Of a DNA stretch of 64,000 nt, positions 35,301 through 46,075 are shown one piece after another. The position numbers were made by a program, and so were the translations under genes. The notes under the pieces were generated by a model. That model searched no databases, had not been told where the DNA came from, and saw nothing but the letters and a program-made list of their open reading frames with translations. The DNA lies in NCBI GenBank assembly GCA_021229015.1, contig CM037780.1, forward strand, positions 62,677,323-62,741,322, in the 5' to 3' direction. Source of the DNA: Solen grandis. Its lineage: Eukaryota > Mollusca > Bivalvia > Adapedonta > Solenidae. Each line of letters begins with the position of its first letter. Within the stretch, counting starts at the first letter, position 1.

Positions 35301-37992
35301 TACTGCTAGCAGATCCAGGTTTGAGCACTGACCTAGCTCTATAGGTAGCTCCACCAATAAGTTTGTGGACAACTCCAGTGTTCTCAGCTCCTGACAGCTG
35401 GCAATGTCTGCAAAAAATTTCAGTGTTTTATAATGGGCAATTCTAATATGACAAGTACAAATACTGTCAAATACTTGCAACAGATTTATGCTAACATGTT
35501 TGTCCTCAAGTTCACATCAATTTAACAACCAATTATACCCTCTCTTCCTAGAATGGCCATGTACAGAGAGCAAAGTCAGCATCCATTAGAAAATGGATAG
35601 TTCCCTAATTTTACCTAGAATAACATTATGACACCATTGTTTATGGTAGTTTACATACACTATACAGCAAAAGGCTGTGGTGGTGGAAAAATCATTCCTG
35701 GCCTTTCCAGGAACAACCAATTGGCCAAAACCAGGAACTGTCAAAAAAGATTGTATGTAAGTATTAACACGGTTTCCCAACTGATATAAAAGATACCAGA
35801 TTAAACAAAGAATAGACTTTATGAATAGTGTCTGATGCTGCAATGTTGAAAACCAGACACTTTTACTTACTACCAGATTAAAGCCATCTCTTTCTGCTCT
35901 ATTGCTGCAATTCCTGATTCAGCATGGCACATAATTATACTTATAAATCATATAACACCTCTCTTCTTTATATACCTGTTTCCTCCTATCTCTCTCCTGT
36001 CTCTCTGTTATTTTGTTCTGTCTGTTTATCTTTTTCTTATGTCTGATTCACACAGATCAGTCTACCCAACCCACCTGTAGGCAACTCCTGCAGTCTGTTG
36101 TTAGACACTTGTAGTTTCCGTAGTGACTCCAACTGACCAATGGCAGCTGGCAGACTCTGAAGTCTGTTTCCCATCACATCCAGGACCTGCAGGGCCCAAA
36201 GGTCACCAATTTGCGGAGGCAGGGTCTCCAGCATGTTACCCACAATATGCCTGGACACAGTTATAGAAGCTATATATAATGTATTAAACATCAATCCTTT
36301 TCCTTAATAAAAAAAGGATGAAAAATAATTGAAGTGAATATAGTATCATGTCACCCCATTGAGAGGTGATTGACCTAATACTGTATAATTTACAATAACA
36401 TGTAGGCAGAACAAACAAACAGTCAAATACCCCTATCATGGAGTCTGACAATTATGATAAAATATATGTAGCAGAATTATAAACTAGAACACTAACACAG
36501 TCAGAAAGGGCCCCATATAAAGCTGGCTATTTCAAGGGCCATAACTCTTAAGTGCCTAAGACAGTTTTGCTATTTACTGAACTTGACATAGATTTTATAT
36601 CATCATATATTTTCAGCAAGTTTAGTGATGATAAAAAAAAGAGTTCTCTGTAGACATATGACATTATCCTGACACCGGGCTAAGCAGTCCTCAGGAATTA
36701 CCCTTATTATTCATATGCTGAGCACCAAGCAAGGGAGCTATACCAGTAACATTTTCTAATGACTTTGATATGTCGCAGCCGGGGACTGAACCGTCAACCT
36801 TCTGCTCCCAAACAGGTGCTCACACAACTTGCCCAACGGGGATGGAGATTATTCTGTACTTACTGGAAAGAGGGGACACTAAGAAAAACAATCAGTTACT
36901 GAGATGCTGTATTCAGTATTCTATATCTGCAGGTAAAAGTTAATTAAAATGTTGATTGAGAAAGATTGCTTATGAAGCAAAAAGTGACTTATTGGGAGAA
37001 ATCACATCATAGAAAGAAAGGTTGTATAATGTGATTTACTAGTCAATCAAAAATAAATCATTTCAACTTACAATTCAGTCAATGAAGACACTTGATTAAT
37101 GCATCCTGGCTGCAAGAGAAACAGATAAGAGTGTATTTAGATAATATCATTTACCATATTAATCAGAGGGACTTAAAGTTTGTCTGTTTCTCATTATATG
37201 TACGGCAACAGAGCTAAAAGGGCTATCCTTGTTATTACTCCAGCAAGAAAGACTACAAACTAACAGTAACAAGAACTATCATTGAAGATGATGAATACCC
37301 CCAGATAGTGCTTTATCACAGTTACTGTGACCATGTCAGAGACAGTCTTGACACAGTTGAAAAATATAAACAAACAAAAAAACAAAAAAAACAGGTAGAG
37401 GTCTGATACACTTAACATTTATCACAGACAAAATATTCAACAAATATAAAAAAGAGCAAGAACTCAATTAAAATCAAAATTATGCTGATCATGACATACC
37501 AAAAGTAGGTGCAACTTGTGTTGGTACTTATAAATAAAAATCTGACCAATAGTGGCGCGGAAATATAGAAAAGAAAGAAATATGACTCGAGAAATATGAC
37601 ATTGAATTTATTATATCATTATCTCGCTAGTTGAAAATCCCACGGCTAATGAATGGAGATATTTGGTAGAATGAACTGACAGTGGGTGTCTGACGCTGAA
37701 TATCAGGTTACCAAAACAAAATTTATGGATGAATGCCTACCAGTTTCTTTAGAAGGTTGAACTTGAGGTAGAGGTGGTGTGGGGACAAGGACTGGAGGCG
37801 TTCAATCTGCCACGGGGTCAGCTCCTTCAGTCCTTCGTAGTTTAAATTCAGGATCACACAACCTCCACTGATAGCTCCATCTGCACCATTCATATGATCA
37901 ACAACTGTGCCTTCATCATTCACTGCTCTACCTAATCCTCCATCGGTCATATTCATTTCCATATGTGGTCCATCCTGTGCTTCATACATCAT
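26359..37992 (-). CDS. LRRC28: LRRC28-like leucine-rich-repeat protein, complete
   Basis: Seven minus-strand exons, read right to left: 37741-37992 (ATG at 37992), 37072-37109, 36075-36250, 35201-35407, 30142-30253, 28701-28879 and 26359-26594 (TGA at 26361-26359). They total exactly 1200 nt (399 residues plus stop), every intron is GT-AG and all split codons resolve. Leucine-rich repeats run through NMLETLPPQIGDLWALQVLD, NRLQSLPAAIGQLESL, NLLVELPIELGQCSNL, NKLQTVPRHVCGLKKL and LYVDNNPGLTTLP. The C-terminus has CETC and CCSRAC cysteine clusters. LTVDRN..VPRHLC..L and the late cysteine pairs are LRRC28 traits; the vertebrate protein is about 367 residues. The extra length is an N-terminal acidic, Gly- and Met-rich stretch. 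The cellular role of LRRC28 is not established. Introns hold large satellite arrays and nested transposons. Confidence 0.9.
27105..28613 (-). mobile_element. Helentron/HINE-like element, 'AGCTCACCTGAGC' family subtype 2, interrupted by a mariner-like element
   Basis: The minus-strand 5' end is at the right (ctcaggtgagctaaaaa). Cores match, in reverse complement, those at 59461-60740 (aaaggggcataactcctgac, aaagtttgaagatgattg). The insertion at 27496-28461 splits one core. The 3' end on the left is decayed. It sits in the last lrrc28 intron. Confidence 0.6.
27496..28461 (-). mobile_element. Mariner-like (Tc1/mariner) element, 966 bp, decayed, nested
   Basis: Terminal inverted repeats begin cgaggggtgttcaaaaagta on the left and, in reverse complement, caagggttgttcgaaaagta on the right. 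Homology of the two ends runs on for over 100 bp (for example gcaaattccacagtcactat). The right flank has TA; the left has TC, probably a mutated TA. A minus-strand remnant (HFRTYFNKWICRWERGVSCE, GKKFE) resembles the C-terminus of mariner transposases. No intact transposase is present, so it is not autonomous. Confidence 0.65.
29265..29519 (-). mobile_element. SINE with tRNA-Ser/Leu-like head
   Basis: On the minus strand the head reads gccgccgtggccgagcggtt with an A-box (TGGCCGAGCGGT) and a B-box (GGTTCGAATCC at 29455-29445), the type with a long variable arm. A conserved body follows (taggttggtggttctactgg, gtcttcctccacctgtaatt), then a tail of taaaccccaatacaacaata. Such SINEs are common in molluscs. 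It lies in an lrrc28 intron on the coding strand. Confidence 0.7.
29780..30124 (-). mobile_element. MITE with CATCGTCGGATACC-type inverted ends, copy 2
   Basis: Left end catcgttgaatacc, right end ggtatttgacgatg. The interior matches the copy at 18363-18636 in reverse complement. Its right end is only about 11 bases from the donor hexamer (30136-30141) of lrrc28 exon 30142-30253. Confidence 0.6.
30789..32074. mobile_element. Non-autonomous Tc1/pogo-like element, about 1.29 kb, TA target
   Basis: Left end cagtggtcacgcggttcctc; the right end, reverse complemented, is cagtggtcacgcgattcctc. Both are flanked by TA. The TA target and CAGT start are typical of the Tc1/mariner-pogo group. No transposase frame is present. 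A gtggaataaatgatatgttc / tgttctgttc tail inside (about 31555-31590) looks like a retroelement 3' end inserted into it. Confidence 0.6.
32290..33730. repeat. 20-bp satellite array, about 70 units, in an lrrc28 intron
   Basis: Unit ttggaccatgatgaaccatg and variants (gataaaccctgatagacc at the right edge). Unit order is interleaved, with blocks of variants. On the minus strand the unit has no stop in any frame, so three overlapping long frames (the longest 488 codons, rich in MVHHGPTWFI) appear. They reflect the repeat, not a gene. Confidence 0.95.
33960..34640. repeat. 55-bp tandem array, about 10 units
   Basis: Unit agtatctactaatttactgt, then gagctttcagattacaaaag, then tgcaatgtacttaca. Clean 55-bp spacing is seen at 34126, 34181, 34236, 34291 and 34346; flanking units are shorter and diverged. 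It lies in the same lrrc28 intron as the 20-bp array. Confidence 0.9.
36655..36845 (-). mobile_element. tRNA-headed SINE-like element, copy on minus strand
   Basis: Minus strand: ccccgttgggcaagttgtgt, then gaaggttgacggttcagtcc (B-box-like), then agctcccttgcttggtgctc and ggtgtcaggataatgt. The body matches 58085-58300 on the plus strand, so this is a dispersed family. Confidence 0.5.
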
Positions 37993-38499
37993 GACAGCAG
38001 TTCTGGTAGCGTCAACAAAGGCACAACAGCCTTACTATTCAAATGTGAGCTAGCTTTTTAGGAAAATGGTTAATATATTGGTCTTCTGATCTGAGAATGG
38101 CGCTAAATAATTTGGTTTTGAACATACATGTACATGTACTGTATGTAAAATGAGTTTTGTTTTTTTTTTCTTCAAAGATCTGGTATTTGCATGTTCGGAC
38201 ACAATTTTGAAAAGTTACCAAGATGAACTGTAACCCGGAATAAATCGGTAATGACATTTATATTTCAATATACAGCACTGCACTATCGCATCCAAATGGA
38301 ACTTCTGTCGTATATTTTAGTGATCTGGGATGAAATGATTAATTTGTCGTCTATCTAGCTTACACTCACCTGGCTGTCGTATTCCAGTTCACGACATTTT
38401 TAACACAATTCATATCTATCTATACAACTGAATACTAAATCTTGGATCTTTATGCATGTATACCCGAGAAAGATTGTCATCCTTGTAAAAATCCCATGG

Positions 38500-38640
38500 T
38501 ACAAACGAAACCGAAACTTATTTTACGGATTTTTAATTCGTGTGTATTATGCGGCGCGACCTACCAAACTGTCGACGGTCTCTGCCGGTCTCCGGGAACC
38601 GAGCTTGGTTCTAAATTATTGATACTGGATACATTTCAGT
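38500..38640 (-). promoter_or_regulatory. CpG-richer patch upstream of lrrc28 start; possible promoter or 5' exon
   Basis: In otherwise AT-rich DNA, about 55 bases here contain around eight CpG dinucleotides (gcggcgcgacc, gtcgacgg, gccggtctccggg). It lies about 550 bases upstream of the lrrc28 ATG on its coding strand. A TATA box or 5' UTR splice donor cannot be assigned with confidence. It could also be a remnant of a mobile element. Confidence 0.22.
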
Positions 38641-38786
38641 TAAAACATACAGATTGAGGCTTTGGACCATGATATCGCATTTAAATAATGATATTAAATA
38701 CCCGTCAATTAATTGAGTACCATGACAATTCATCTATAGAAAATCTGAAGGAAGAAAGATATTGATGTAAGCGAAAGTCTCACTTT

Positions 38787-39028
38787 TTAACCCTTTCCCT
38801 CATATAGACTCATTTTGACGCACTCAGTAGGTGCCACATAAAGCCTGATCTGCAGAAAACCACAGTTAAACCTTACCAAATTTAATTATAAAATCCTCAT
38901 TCCCAGACCACTGAGGAGCAGCGAACAGCATAAACCCTGATCAGCCTGCGAGTTACTCGCAGGCTAATCTGGTTTTATGCTGTTCGCATAGGTCTTTTCA
39001 TGGTGTCCTCTATGAGGGAAAGGGTTAA
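38787..39028 (-). mobile_element. piggyBac-type MITE, copy 4 (TTAA on both sides)
   Basis: The family in reverse orientation: TTAA ccctttccctcatatagac on the left, ctctatgagggaaaggg TTAA on the right. It lies about 800 bases upstream of the lrrc28 ATG. Confidence 0.75.
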
Positions 39029-39644
39029 AGTGAGTAGGCTGCAGTGTTTGGTTCATTTTCACAACATGAAAAGAATAACTAAATTAATTGACAAGAGCTA
39101 ATTAGCTTGTGTCATTTGCATATATGATCCTTAAAAATAAACAAAAATACTCTGATTTACTCGGATTTAACAACTTTATGAAAGAACATACAAATAAACG
39201 CCAGTGTTTATATACGTAGGATATAATACTGATTTTGACATTTTTGTTCTGTTCTACATAAGAGGAAATATACTAGTATACAGGATATTATTTGCTATGA
39301 GATCTATAACGTATATTTATTGATTTTCGCATATCAGAGCGCGATTTTGAGTGTAAATTTAGGTGTGTTTTCATTAATTACAAGTGTAAGGATGTAGTTT
39401 AGAAAATTGCCGTTGGTAAAAGGGCATAGTTAAGTTAAATACAGGAGATGGTATCTAGAAAGTGATTCATAAGGACATTTTGTACGAAACATAGTATGTT
39501 TCATAATCACACTCAAAATGTATAAATAAATTGCATGTGTATTGAACTATATATGTTTACTCAAAAATATATGATTAGTATAACAAAGAAAAAAAAACAT
39601 CAGAAAAGTATATCTTTTTGGTCATTTTTATAACAATTAACAAT

Positions 39645-40460
39645 CAAGAACAGAACAGACATTTTATTAAGACTTGTACATAGTCTACAAACATACAAAT
39701 TTGAATATACAGTTGTCACGAATAAATAGTAATACAAACGTTAAGTAACAACAAACTTTCAAACAAAATATAAATACTTTCAATCTAGGAATGCAGATAT
39801 GTATCTAGTTACTGGTCATACAGAAAAGTAAATTATATGTGTGATGTTTTTACGTAAAATAACAAGTTCAAAGTAGCAGAATAGAAAACAAATCATTTTT
39901 TTTGATGAACTAAAATACATTATTTATTATTGAATTTCTAAGAATCATAGCTTCTCTAACATATCTTGTTAAGTTTAACAGTATATGCTTATTATTTGAT
40001 TGCAACAAATTACAGTATCTAATCACAGATGGTTTTGTAATACAATATTTCTTAAGGTATTTTTTTCTAATATCTGAAAAAGTGGTATATACGCAAACAA
40101 AATGAAACTTGTCCTCGACATCAACTTGATTACAACAAACACAACGTTCTTCGCGCGGAATTTGACGCCTATTGTATTTACCTTTTTGAATGCGTAGAGG
40201 AAGAAATGATGAACGAAGTTTTGATAAGTATGATCCAAGTGATCTAGGCAATATATCTTATATTATTCATATTCTAAGGATGTTTTAAATACTCTATAAA
40301 CATCTAGTAATGAGCTGTTTTCTAACGATCGAAACCTTTCCATTTTAAAATGATCTATTACTGATTGTTTAAAATTAAGGATAAAGGAATTGATATTTAA
40401 ATTGTGAACGTTATTACATTCAATAAAATATCCGTGATCGTGTAAAAGCTGTTTAACACT
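39645..40460 (-). mobile_element. Non-LTR retrotransposon 3' fragment, minus strand
   Basis: Minus-strand frame 40251-39910 encodes RREERC-like CVCCNQVDVEDKFHFVC, the cysteine/histidine 'CxxC...HF..C' segment found C-terminal to some non-LTR reverse transcriptases. Downstream on that strand is an aataaaatgtctgttctgtt-type tail (plus coordinates about 39640-39680). No RT core is present, so it is 5'-truncated. Confidence 0.6.
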
Positions 40461-40689
40461 AGAAACTCAGTTCTTCAACCCGCGATTCGTATCAGTTACA
40501 GCGTTTTCATAGACATGTCTAATTACAACATTTTCCGAACTGGCAACATTTTTAAACAATTAAGGGAATGAAGTAGATCGTCGTAAAACTCTCTATTCAA
40601 AATGCCCTGCTTTGTTCACCCCCCACCCCCAGCGGGGTTTTCACACTTCACAGCAGACCAACTTGTGCTGTCTGCCGGTGACGAGAAAA

Positions 40690-41605
40690 AAAAATGTAAG
40701 TATATATATATAACAACTTTATTAGTGAAAAGACATTTAAATATTATTAAATACTGGCTCAAGATATTGCGCGCAGAGGCGAATAAGTATATTAAAATTA
40801 TTTATAATGTGTTAAATACTGATGCAGTAATATACCCAAATAAAACTAGCTGGGTCACTTTGTTAAGATCATTGCTTCAATCATTAGGTTTTCATGACGC
40901 ATGGTTGAATCAAGGTGTTGGACATGAAAATTTGTTTTTATCATTAGTTAAACAGAGATTAAATGATCATTTCTTACAAAATTGGAACAGTCGTCTCCAG
41001 AATTCAAGTCGTGCTATATTTTATAGATCAGTTTGTGAATTTAAACTTCAACCATACTTAAACATTTTGCAAAGTTCACAGTTCTTAAGAGTCATATCAC
41101 AATTACGTATGTCATCACATAGGTTGGAAATAGAAGCTGGTAGATGGACAAGGCCGATACGTACTCCTCCGGAATTAAGAAAATGTAAATTTTGTAATCA
41201 AGTTGAAGATGAGTACCATTTTGTTTTAGAATGCTCTCTTTATTTAACACTCAGGAAACGTTATATTCAGTCATATTTTTGGAAAAGACCTAGTATGTTT
41301 AAACTTATTTCTTTATTTAATAGTGATAACATTACAGTTCTAAGAAATTTTGCGTTATATATCTATAAGTCGTTTCAAATTAGAAATGAAGTTTTGTACT
41401 TGAATTAATATACAATATATATGTTTATATTGTATATTGTTTATTTTTCTATCATTATTTTTTTTTTTTTTTTCTCTCTCTCTCTCTCTCTCTCTCCTTT
41501 CAAAGATTTTATATTTAAAGTCTTGCTATGTATGTATATTGCATTTGTACCACTTGGGCAAGTATGCCTACTGGTTTAAATAAAATATTCTATTCTTATA
41601 TAAAG
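40690..41605 (+). mobile_element. Non-LTR retrotransposon 3' fragment, plus strand
   Basis: A frame ending at 41408 encodes CKFCNQVEDEYHFVLECSLY and LRKRYIQSYFWKRPSMFKLI, homologous in layout to the minus fragment at 39.9-40.3 kb. A TC-rich tract follows, then gtttaaataaaatattctat, a typical non-LTR tail. The upstream part of that frame (40602-40690) lies outside the recognisable element. It is head-to-head with the neighbouring minus copy. Confidence 0.6.
41459..41500 (+). repeat. T(n)(TC)n microsatellite
   Basis: A T run followed by alternating CT, inside the 3' tail of the retrotransposon fragment. Confidence 0.9.
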
Positions 41606-42179
41606 ATAGATATATCATATTGCATCATTCTGCATTGTGTTACATTACTGTCATTTACTTGTGTATTAATCATGAATAATTAAAGGATGCTGATAAAAAA
41701 AGAAAACTCTCTTTTATAATTCAAAGTACTAATTGTTAGATTGTTCAGTAAGTGCTTTCAATTTGTTGACATGCATAATAATAAAACGTAATCAAATCAA
41801 GTTCAATATTGTACTAATTTAATGATGATGATAAATCATAAACAACTAAAATGTATAGAAGCAGGGACTTGCCTCGAGCACATCCCCATTGAAAAGGTGT
41901 GGACAATACTGAGGGATTCATGGTTGGGGGCGCACCCGGCGCACGCCCCCTCTGAAATTGCCCCGACCATACATATATTTCCCCAAAATCTCACAAGAAT
42001 GCACAATTTCACAGCGTTAAATTAAAAAAAAAAATCGCATAAGAGGGAGTTTCCGTGGATCCCCTGTCCAACCGGAACTACACTCTTCTCACGGCTCGGG
42101 CATAGCGGCAAGCCGCTTGCATTGTCACCCTCTTAGTAAACTAACAGCAGAAATATTTAAATGCTCCTTTCATATTATT

Positions 42180-43680
42180 TCACCATTTTTACTTCAACTT
42201 TATAATAAAATGTTTAATATGGCATTTTTCCCAAAGACTGGGAACACGGTAAATTAGTACCAATATTTAAAGGTGGTAATAGAGATGACACAAACAATTA
42301 TAGAGGGATTACTCTCAATAATATTCTATCAAAAATATATTCAAATTACTGTACAACAGATTAAAAAACATGAAACTATTATAGACAATCAATATGGATA
42401 AAAAAAAAGATAAAAAAAGTAATTCTAAAATAATAAAAAAAAAAAAAAGCTGTTAGGTCCATATATAATGAAGTAAAGTCATCTGTTCGATATAAGTCGG
42501 AAGAATCAGAATTTATTTTTTCTAAAGTCGGTGTTAAGCAAGGGGATCCCATGAGCAGTTTATTGTGTTTATTTTTCTTAAATGATATTATAAATAACAT
42601 GAATAGTAATTTGCAAGGTATAATGAATGTTAATGATATTAAACTATTTTTGTTGTTGTTTGCAGATGATGCAGCTGTCTTTGCTCAAGACCCGCACTCA
42701 TTACAAAAGTTATTAAACGACATTGAAACTTATAGTAATGTATACGGTTTACGATTAAATGTTATGAAAACAAAGGTTATGATATTTGAGAATGGGCGTT
42801 TCACAAATCACAACTTTTATCTTTATAATGAAAAGTTCATTTAAATATTTAGGAATATATCTGTTTAAAAATGGTAAGTGGTATCGTACTCAAAAATGAT
42901 AGCTCAGCATGCAATGAGATCTTTACACAATTTATTTGTTACATATAACCAGCTAGATTTACTTACATCCAAAAAGATCTATCTCTTTGATTCATTAATT
43001 GAACCGATATTAAATTACTCGGCCGTGGTTTGGGGAAATCATACAGGACCAGACATAGAAAATATACATTCCAAATTTTGCCGTAAAATACTTAATTAAG
43101 AAAAAATCTAAACGCAATTACGGAGATTTAGGAAGAATGCCGATGTATATTTATCGAAAGATAATCATAATTAAATATTGGACGAACAATGCTTATATTA
43201 TGTTAAAGGATGATATTGAAAAAAATCCAAATAACAACAATAACAAGGGAATTAAAAACTTGATACATGCGGATTATCCTATATTTGGCAACATCAATTA
43301 AATATCTATGTCAATTATGATCATGTAAGACAAAGAAAGTCGATATATATAATCAGTCGTGGTACTCTTCTATTAATAACTCTAGTCGTCTAAACGCGTA
43401 CTGTTTATTCAAACATACATGTTCATTCGAAAATTATTTAGATTTTATAAAAAATAATAAATTTAGAATTGAATATACAAAAAATCAGAATATTGACCGA
43501 AACGAAAGATTATGTACAAAATGCAATTTAAATGTTATAGAAAATGAATATCATTTTTTGTTAGTGTGTCCAATGTACAGAGATTTAAGAAAAACTTACT
43601 TAAAACACTATTATTATACATGGCCAACTTTGCAAAAATTCACTAATTTAATGAAATGTTATAATTAATTTAGCAAAATA
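42180..43680 (+). pseudogene. Decayed non-LTR reverse transcriptase
   Basis: RT motifs appear in several frames: VPIFKGGNRDDTNNYRGITL near 42270-42320, VGVKQGDPMSSLLCLFFLND near 42530-42590, and the catalytic LLFADDAAVFAQD near 42650-42690. Then comes YNQLDLLTSKKIYLFDSLIE (42935-42990), and near 43510-43600 a C-terminal CTKCNLNVIENEYHFLLVCP. Frameshifts and stops separate these blocks, so it is dead. The organisation fits a non-LTR (LINE) ORF2 without an endonuclease part. The clade cannot be fixed by eye. Confidence 0.75.
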
Positions 43681-43856
43681 TTTATATTGGGCAATTAAAA
43701 AAAAAAATTAATTTACTTGTACTAGTACAATTATGTTTATGTAAACACATTGAATCCATAACTGATATATATGTAATGTTTAGATAAATGTTTCATGTAA
43801 CAAAACACCCTTCTGAAAAACCATTATTGGATATTTTTTCTCTGCAGGTTATAGTC

Positions 43857-43956
43857 NNNNNNNNNNNNNNNNNNNNNNNNNNNNNNNNNNNNNNNNNNNN
43901 NNNNNNNNNNNNNNNNNNNNNNNNNNNNNNNNNNNNNNNNNNNNNNNNNNNNNNNN
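43857..43956. other. Assembly gap, exactly 100 N
   Basis: A run of 100 N, the conventional placeholder for a gap of unknown size. Both sides are repeat or LINE sequence. The two HERC1-like halves lie on opposite sides of it. Confidence 1.
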
Positions 43957-44480
43957 ACTTAGAGCTCTTGGAAGCATCTAACTTATCTTGGTCTCCACAC
44001 GTAAACAAAATATCAGTAAAGCTAGCCAGACCTTAGGTTCCAATAGCTCTTCAAAGACAGCAGCCAATAACACCATTGTTAGACCAACCTGCTCTAGTGC
44101 ATTGGATCCTTACACTCAGAAGGGTATAGATAAATTAGAAAATGTTCAAAGGCAAGCTGTTTGATTAGACACCAACAATTACTGATTTAAATTGGATCTT
44201 TTTACAGTCAGAAGACAACATAATAGGCTGACTCTTTTTCAAACGGTGATTTATATTCATGTGGATGTCTATCCCTGACAGTATCTCACTCCATATATAA
44301 AAAAATCCAGGCATTACCTTCATTTAGATTTTCAGAGACCGTTTATCACAGTTACAAAAATTCATTGTTTTCCTCAGACTGCTGACCAGTGGAATACATT
44401 ACAATCATAATTATGTAGTCAGTGCTGATACATTTTCTGGATTTAAATCGGCACTGATTTCATCGATGTTTAAACCATAA
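43957..44480 (+). pseudogene. Fragment of a second type of non-LTR reverse transcriptase (C-terminal end)
   Basis: Conceptual pieces LSWSPHVNKIS, KAS.TLG, VRPTCSSALDPYTQKGIDKL and ENVQRQAV match the typical end of CR1/Jockey-like reverse transcriptases ('LSWspHvnki...VRP..eya..vWdP....I..LE.VQRrA'). The frame is broken by stops and deletions. It differs from the LINE left of the gap. Confidence 0.65.
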
Positions 44481-44527
44481 ATACTATGCGCTTGCTTTTA
44501 TCCTGTTTTAGAAGCGAAAGCTTCTTA

Positions 44528-45714
44528 ACAGACCTGTGAACTCTCCCGATTTTGAGCGGGAGCTACCGATAATTGCTTGCATCTCCCGGTCTACCGACCA
44601 ACACCAGAAATCTACCGCCTTTGATCTCAAGGCCCCCAATATACCGCTTATCAACTTTGTTTGGCGCATACGAAGAAGAAATCAGTAAATTAGTACCGCG
44701 GTTGTTTAAGTTCCGTAATGCACAAAAATACAGGTCGCTCTACACTGTATACTACTTAAAGTAACAAGCACCTGCTTTGGGATTATCCAATCAACACGCA
44801 TTTTAAGGCTTCCTAATTATGCAAAGATGTGGAATACTCGGATAGTATTGGCAGCTTATAACTTGTTTACATTTGTCACACCCTCTACTGACTTTTGTTT
44901 ATACCTTTGGAACTGTTATGAAATTGCGCAATCATCACAATGGCGGCCATTTGCGAAAAACATCAATGTTTACTACCGTTTCTTTTAAAACATTTAAATT
45001 GATTAATTGGTTAACCTAGCTAGATTCCAACTGGTAAATAGCATAGATGTTCCAATGTATATAAATGACTCGATGCTAATCGCTAATGGAGCAAGTCAAA
45101 ACGTATCCAAACCAAAACGTACCCAATATTTAACGTACCCAAGTATCTTTTTTTTTTTTTTTTTTTTTTTTTTATTTAAATTTTTATTTTAATAATTTTA
45201 TATTTTTTGATAATTTATTTATAAAACTAAATGTGAATTAAATTCATTTAATTAACATTTAGAATTATATGACAGTTTTTGTAATGTTTTTATTTCAACA
45301 TATTTTTAAATTTTTAAATTTTTATTTTTAAATATTATGCACCAATTGAATATGTCTTTGACAGTCCAAGTATAACAAATGCATATATCATACCAGAATA
45401 TAAAGACAATAAAGTATTCTGAAAACATATTGGAGCCACTTGCTTTAAATTTGGCTCCAACTTCTTAAATTTGGCTCTAATTTTTCTCATTTGGTGAATG
45501 TGTTGGCGCAAACATTTTTACATGTTGTAAGTAATTAGTTAATAAGTAATAAAAAATGAAATATAAGTAAATGAATAATAAAAAAAATGTGTTTTGTTAT
45601 TACTGTAGTGCGAAAAAAACGCGCTGCGAAAAATCTCCCTCTCACACAACCCAATCTCCCACTTTGGGAGCACAGATCTCCCACTTTCAGACCGAATAAA
45701 GTTCACAGGTCTGT
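44528..45714. mobile_element. Inverted-repeat DNA element, about 1.19 kb, ends ACAGACCTGTGAAC
   Basis: Left end acagacctgtgaactctccc; the right end in reverse complement starts acagacctgtgaac. CTTA flanks both ends and may be a 4-bp target duplication. GC-richer subterminal repeats (ctcccg, tctaccg, ctcccact) bracket an AT-rich, non-coding middle with a long T run. The superfamily is not assigned. Confidence 0.5.
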
Positions 45715-45984
45715 CTTAAGTCAGACAGTGGATTTTCTACTTGCAATCATATTACTGCCACTTAACCATACATTCCCATTGAAATATAGTACCACTGGTT
45801 GTAAATGTTAACATTGCAGTGTTAAAAAAAGATAATTGCAGGATTTTGAAAGCATTGGGTATAATCACAATTTCTGTGCAAATAAAAATGTAAAAGAAGC
45901 AAGTTTATAATTCAGTGTTCATCGGCAGTTTCATTCATTAAGCTACCTATAAATAACCTTATTTGCACCACAAATTTGCGGCTG

Positions 45985-46075
45985 TGGAATTCGCTCAATT
46001 GGTTAGAGCTTCGTTCAGTATTTTGTTCTCGCAAGGGGTCTTGTCATAAGTTTTAGTCCAGCTGAGACCTTTTTT
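45985..46075 (+). mobile_element. Possible tRNA-derived SINE fragment
   Basis: gaattcgctcaattggttag then agcttcgttcagtattttgt has an A-box-like gctcaattggttagag. The B-box is not convincing. A T-rich tract follows. Confidence 0.35.

Noticed and set aside
36420..36620. A further tandem-core element (tacccctatc, agggccataactct)
   Set aside because: Only single diverged core-like words are present, without defined ends.
40602..41408. A 268-codon frame as a host gene
   Set aside because: Its C-terminal half has the retrotransposon cysteine-histidine segment and is followed by a LINE-type tail. The N-terminal part is not gene-like.
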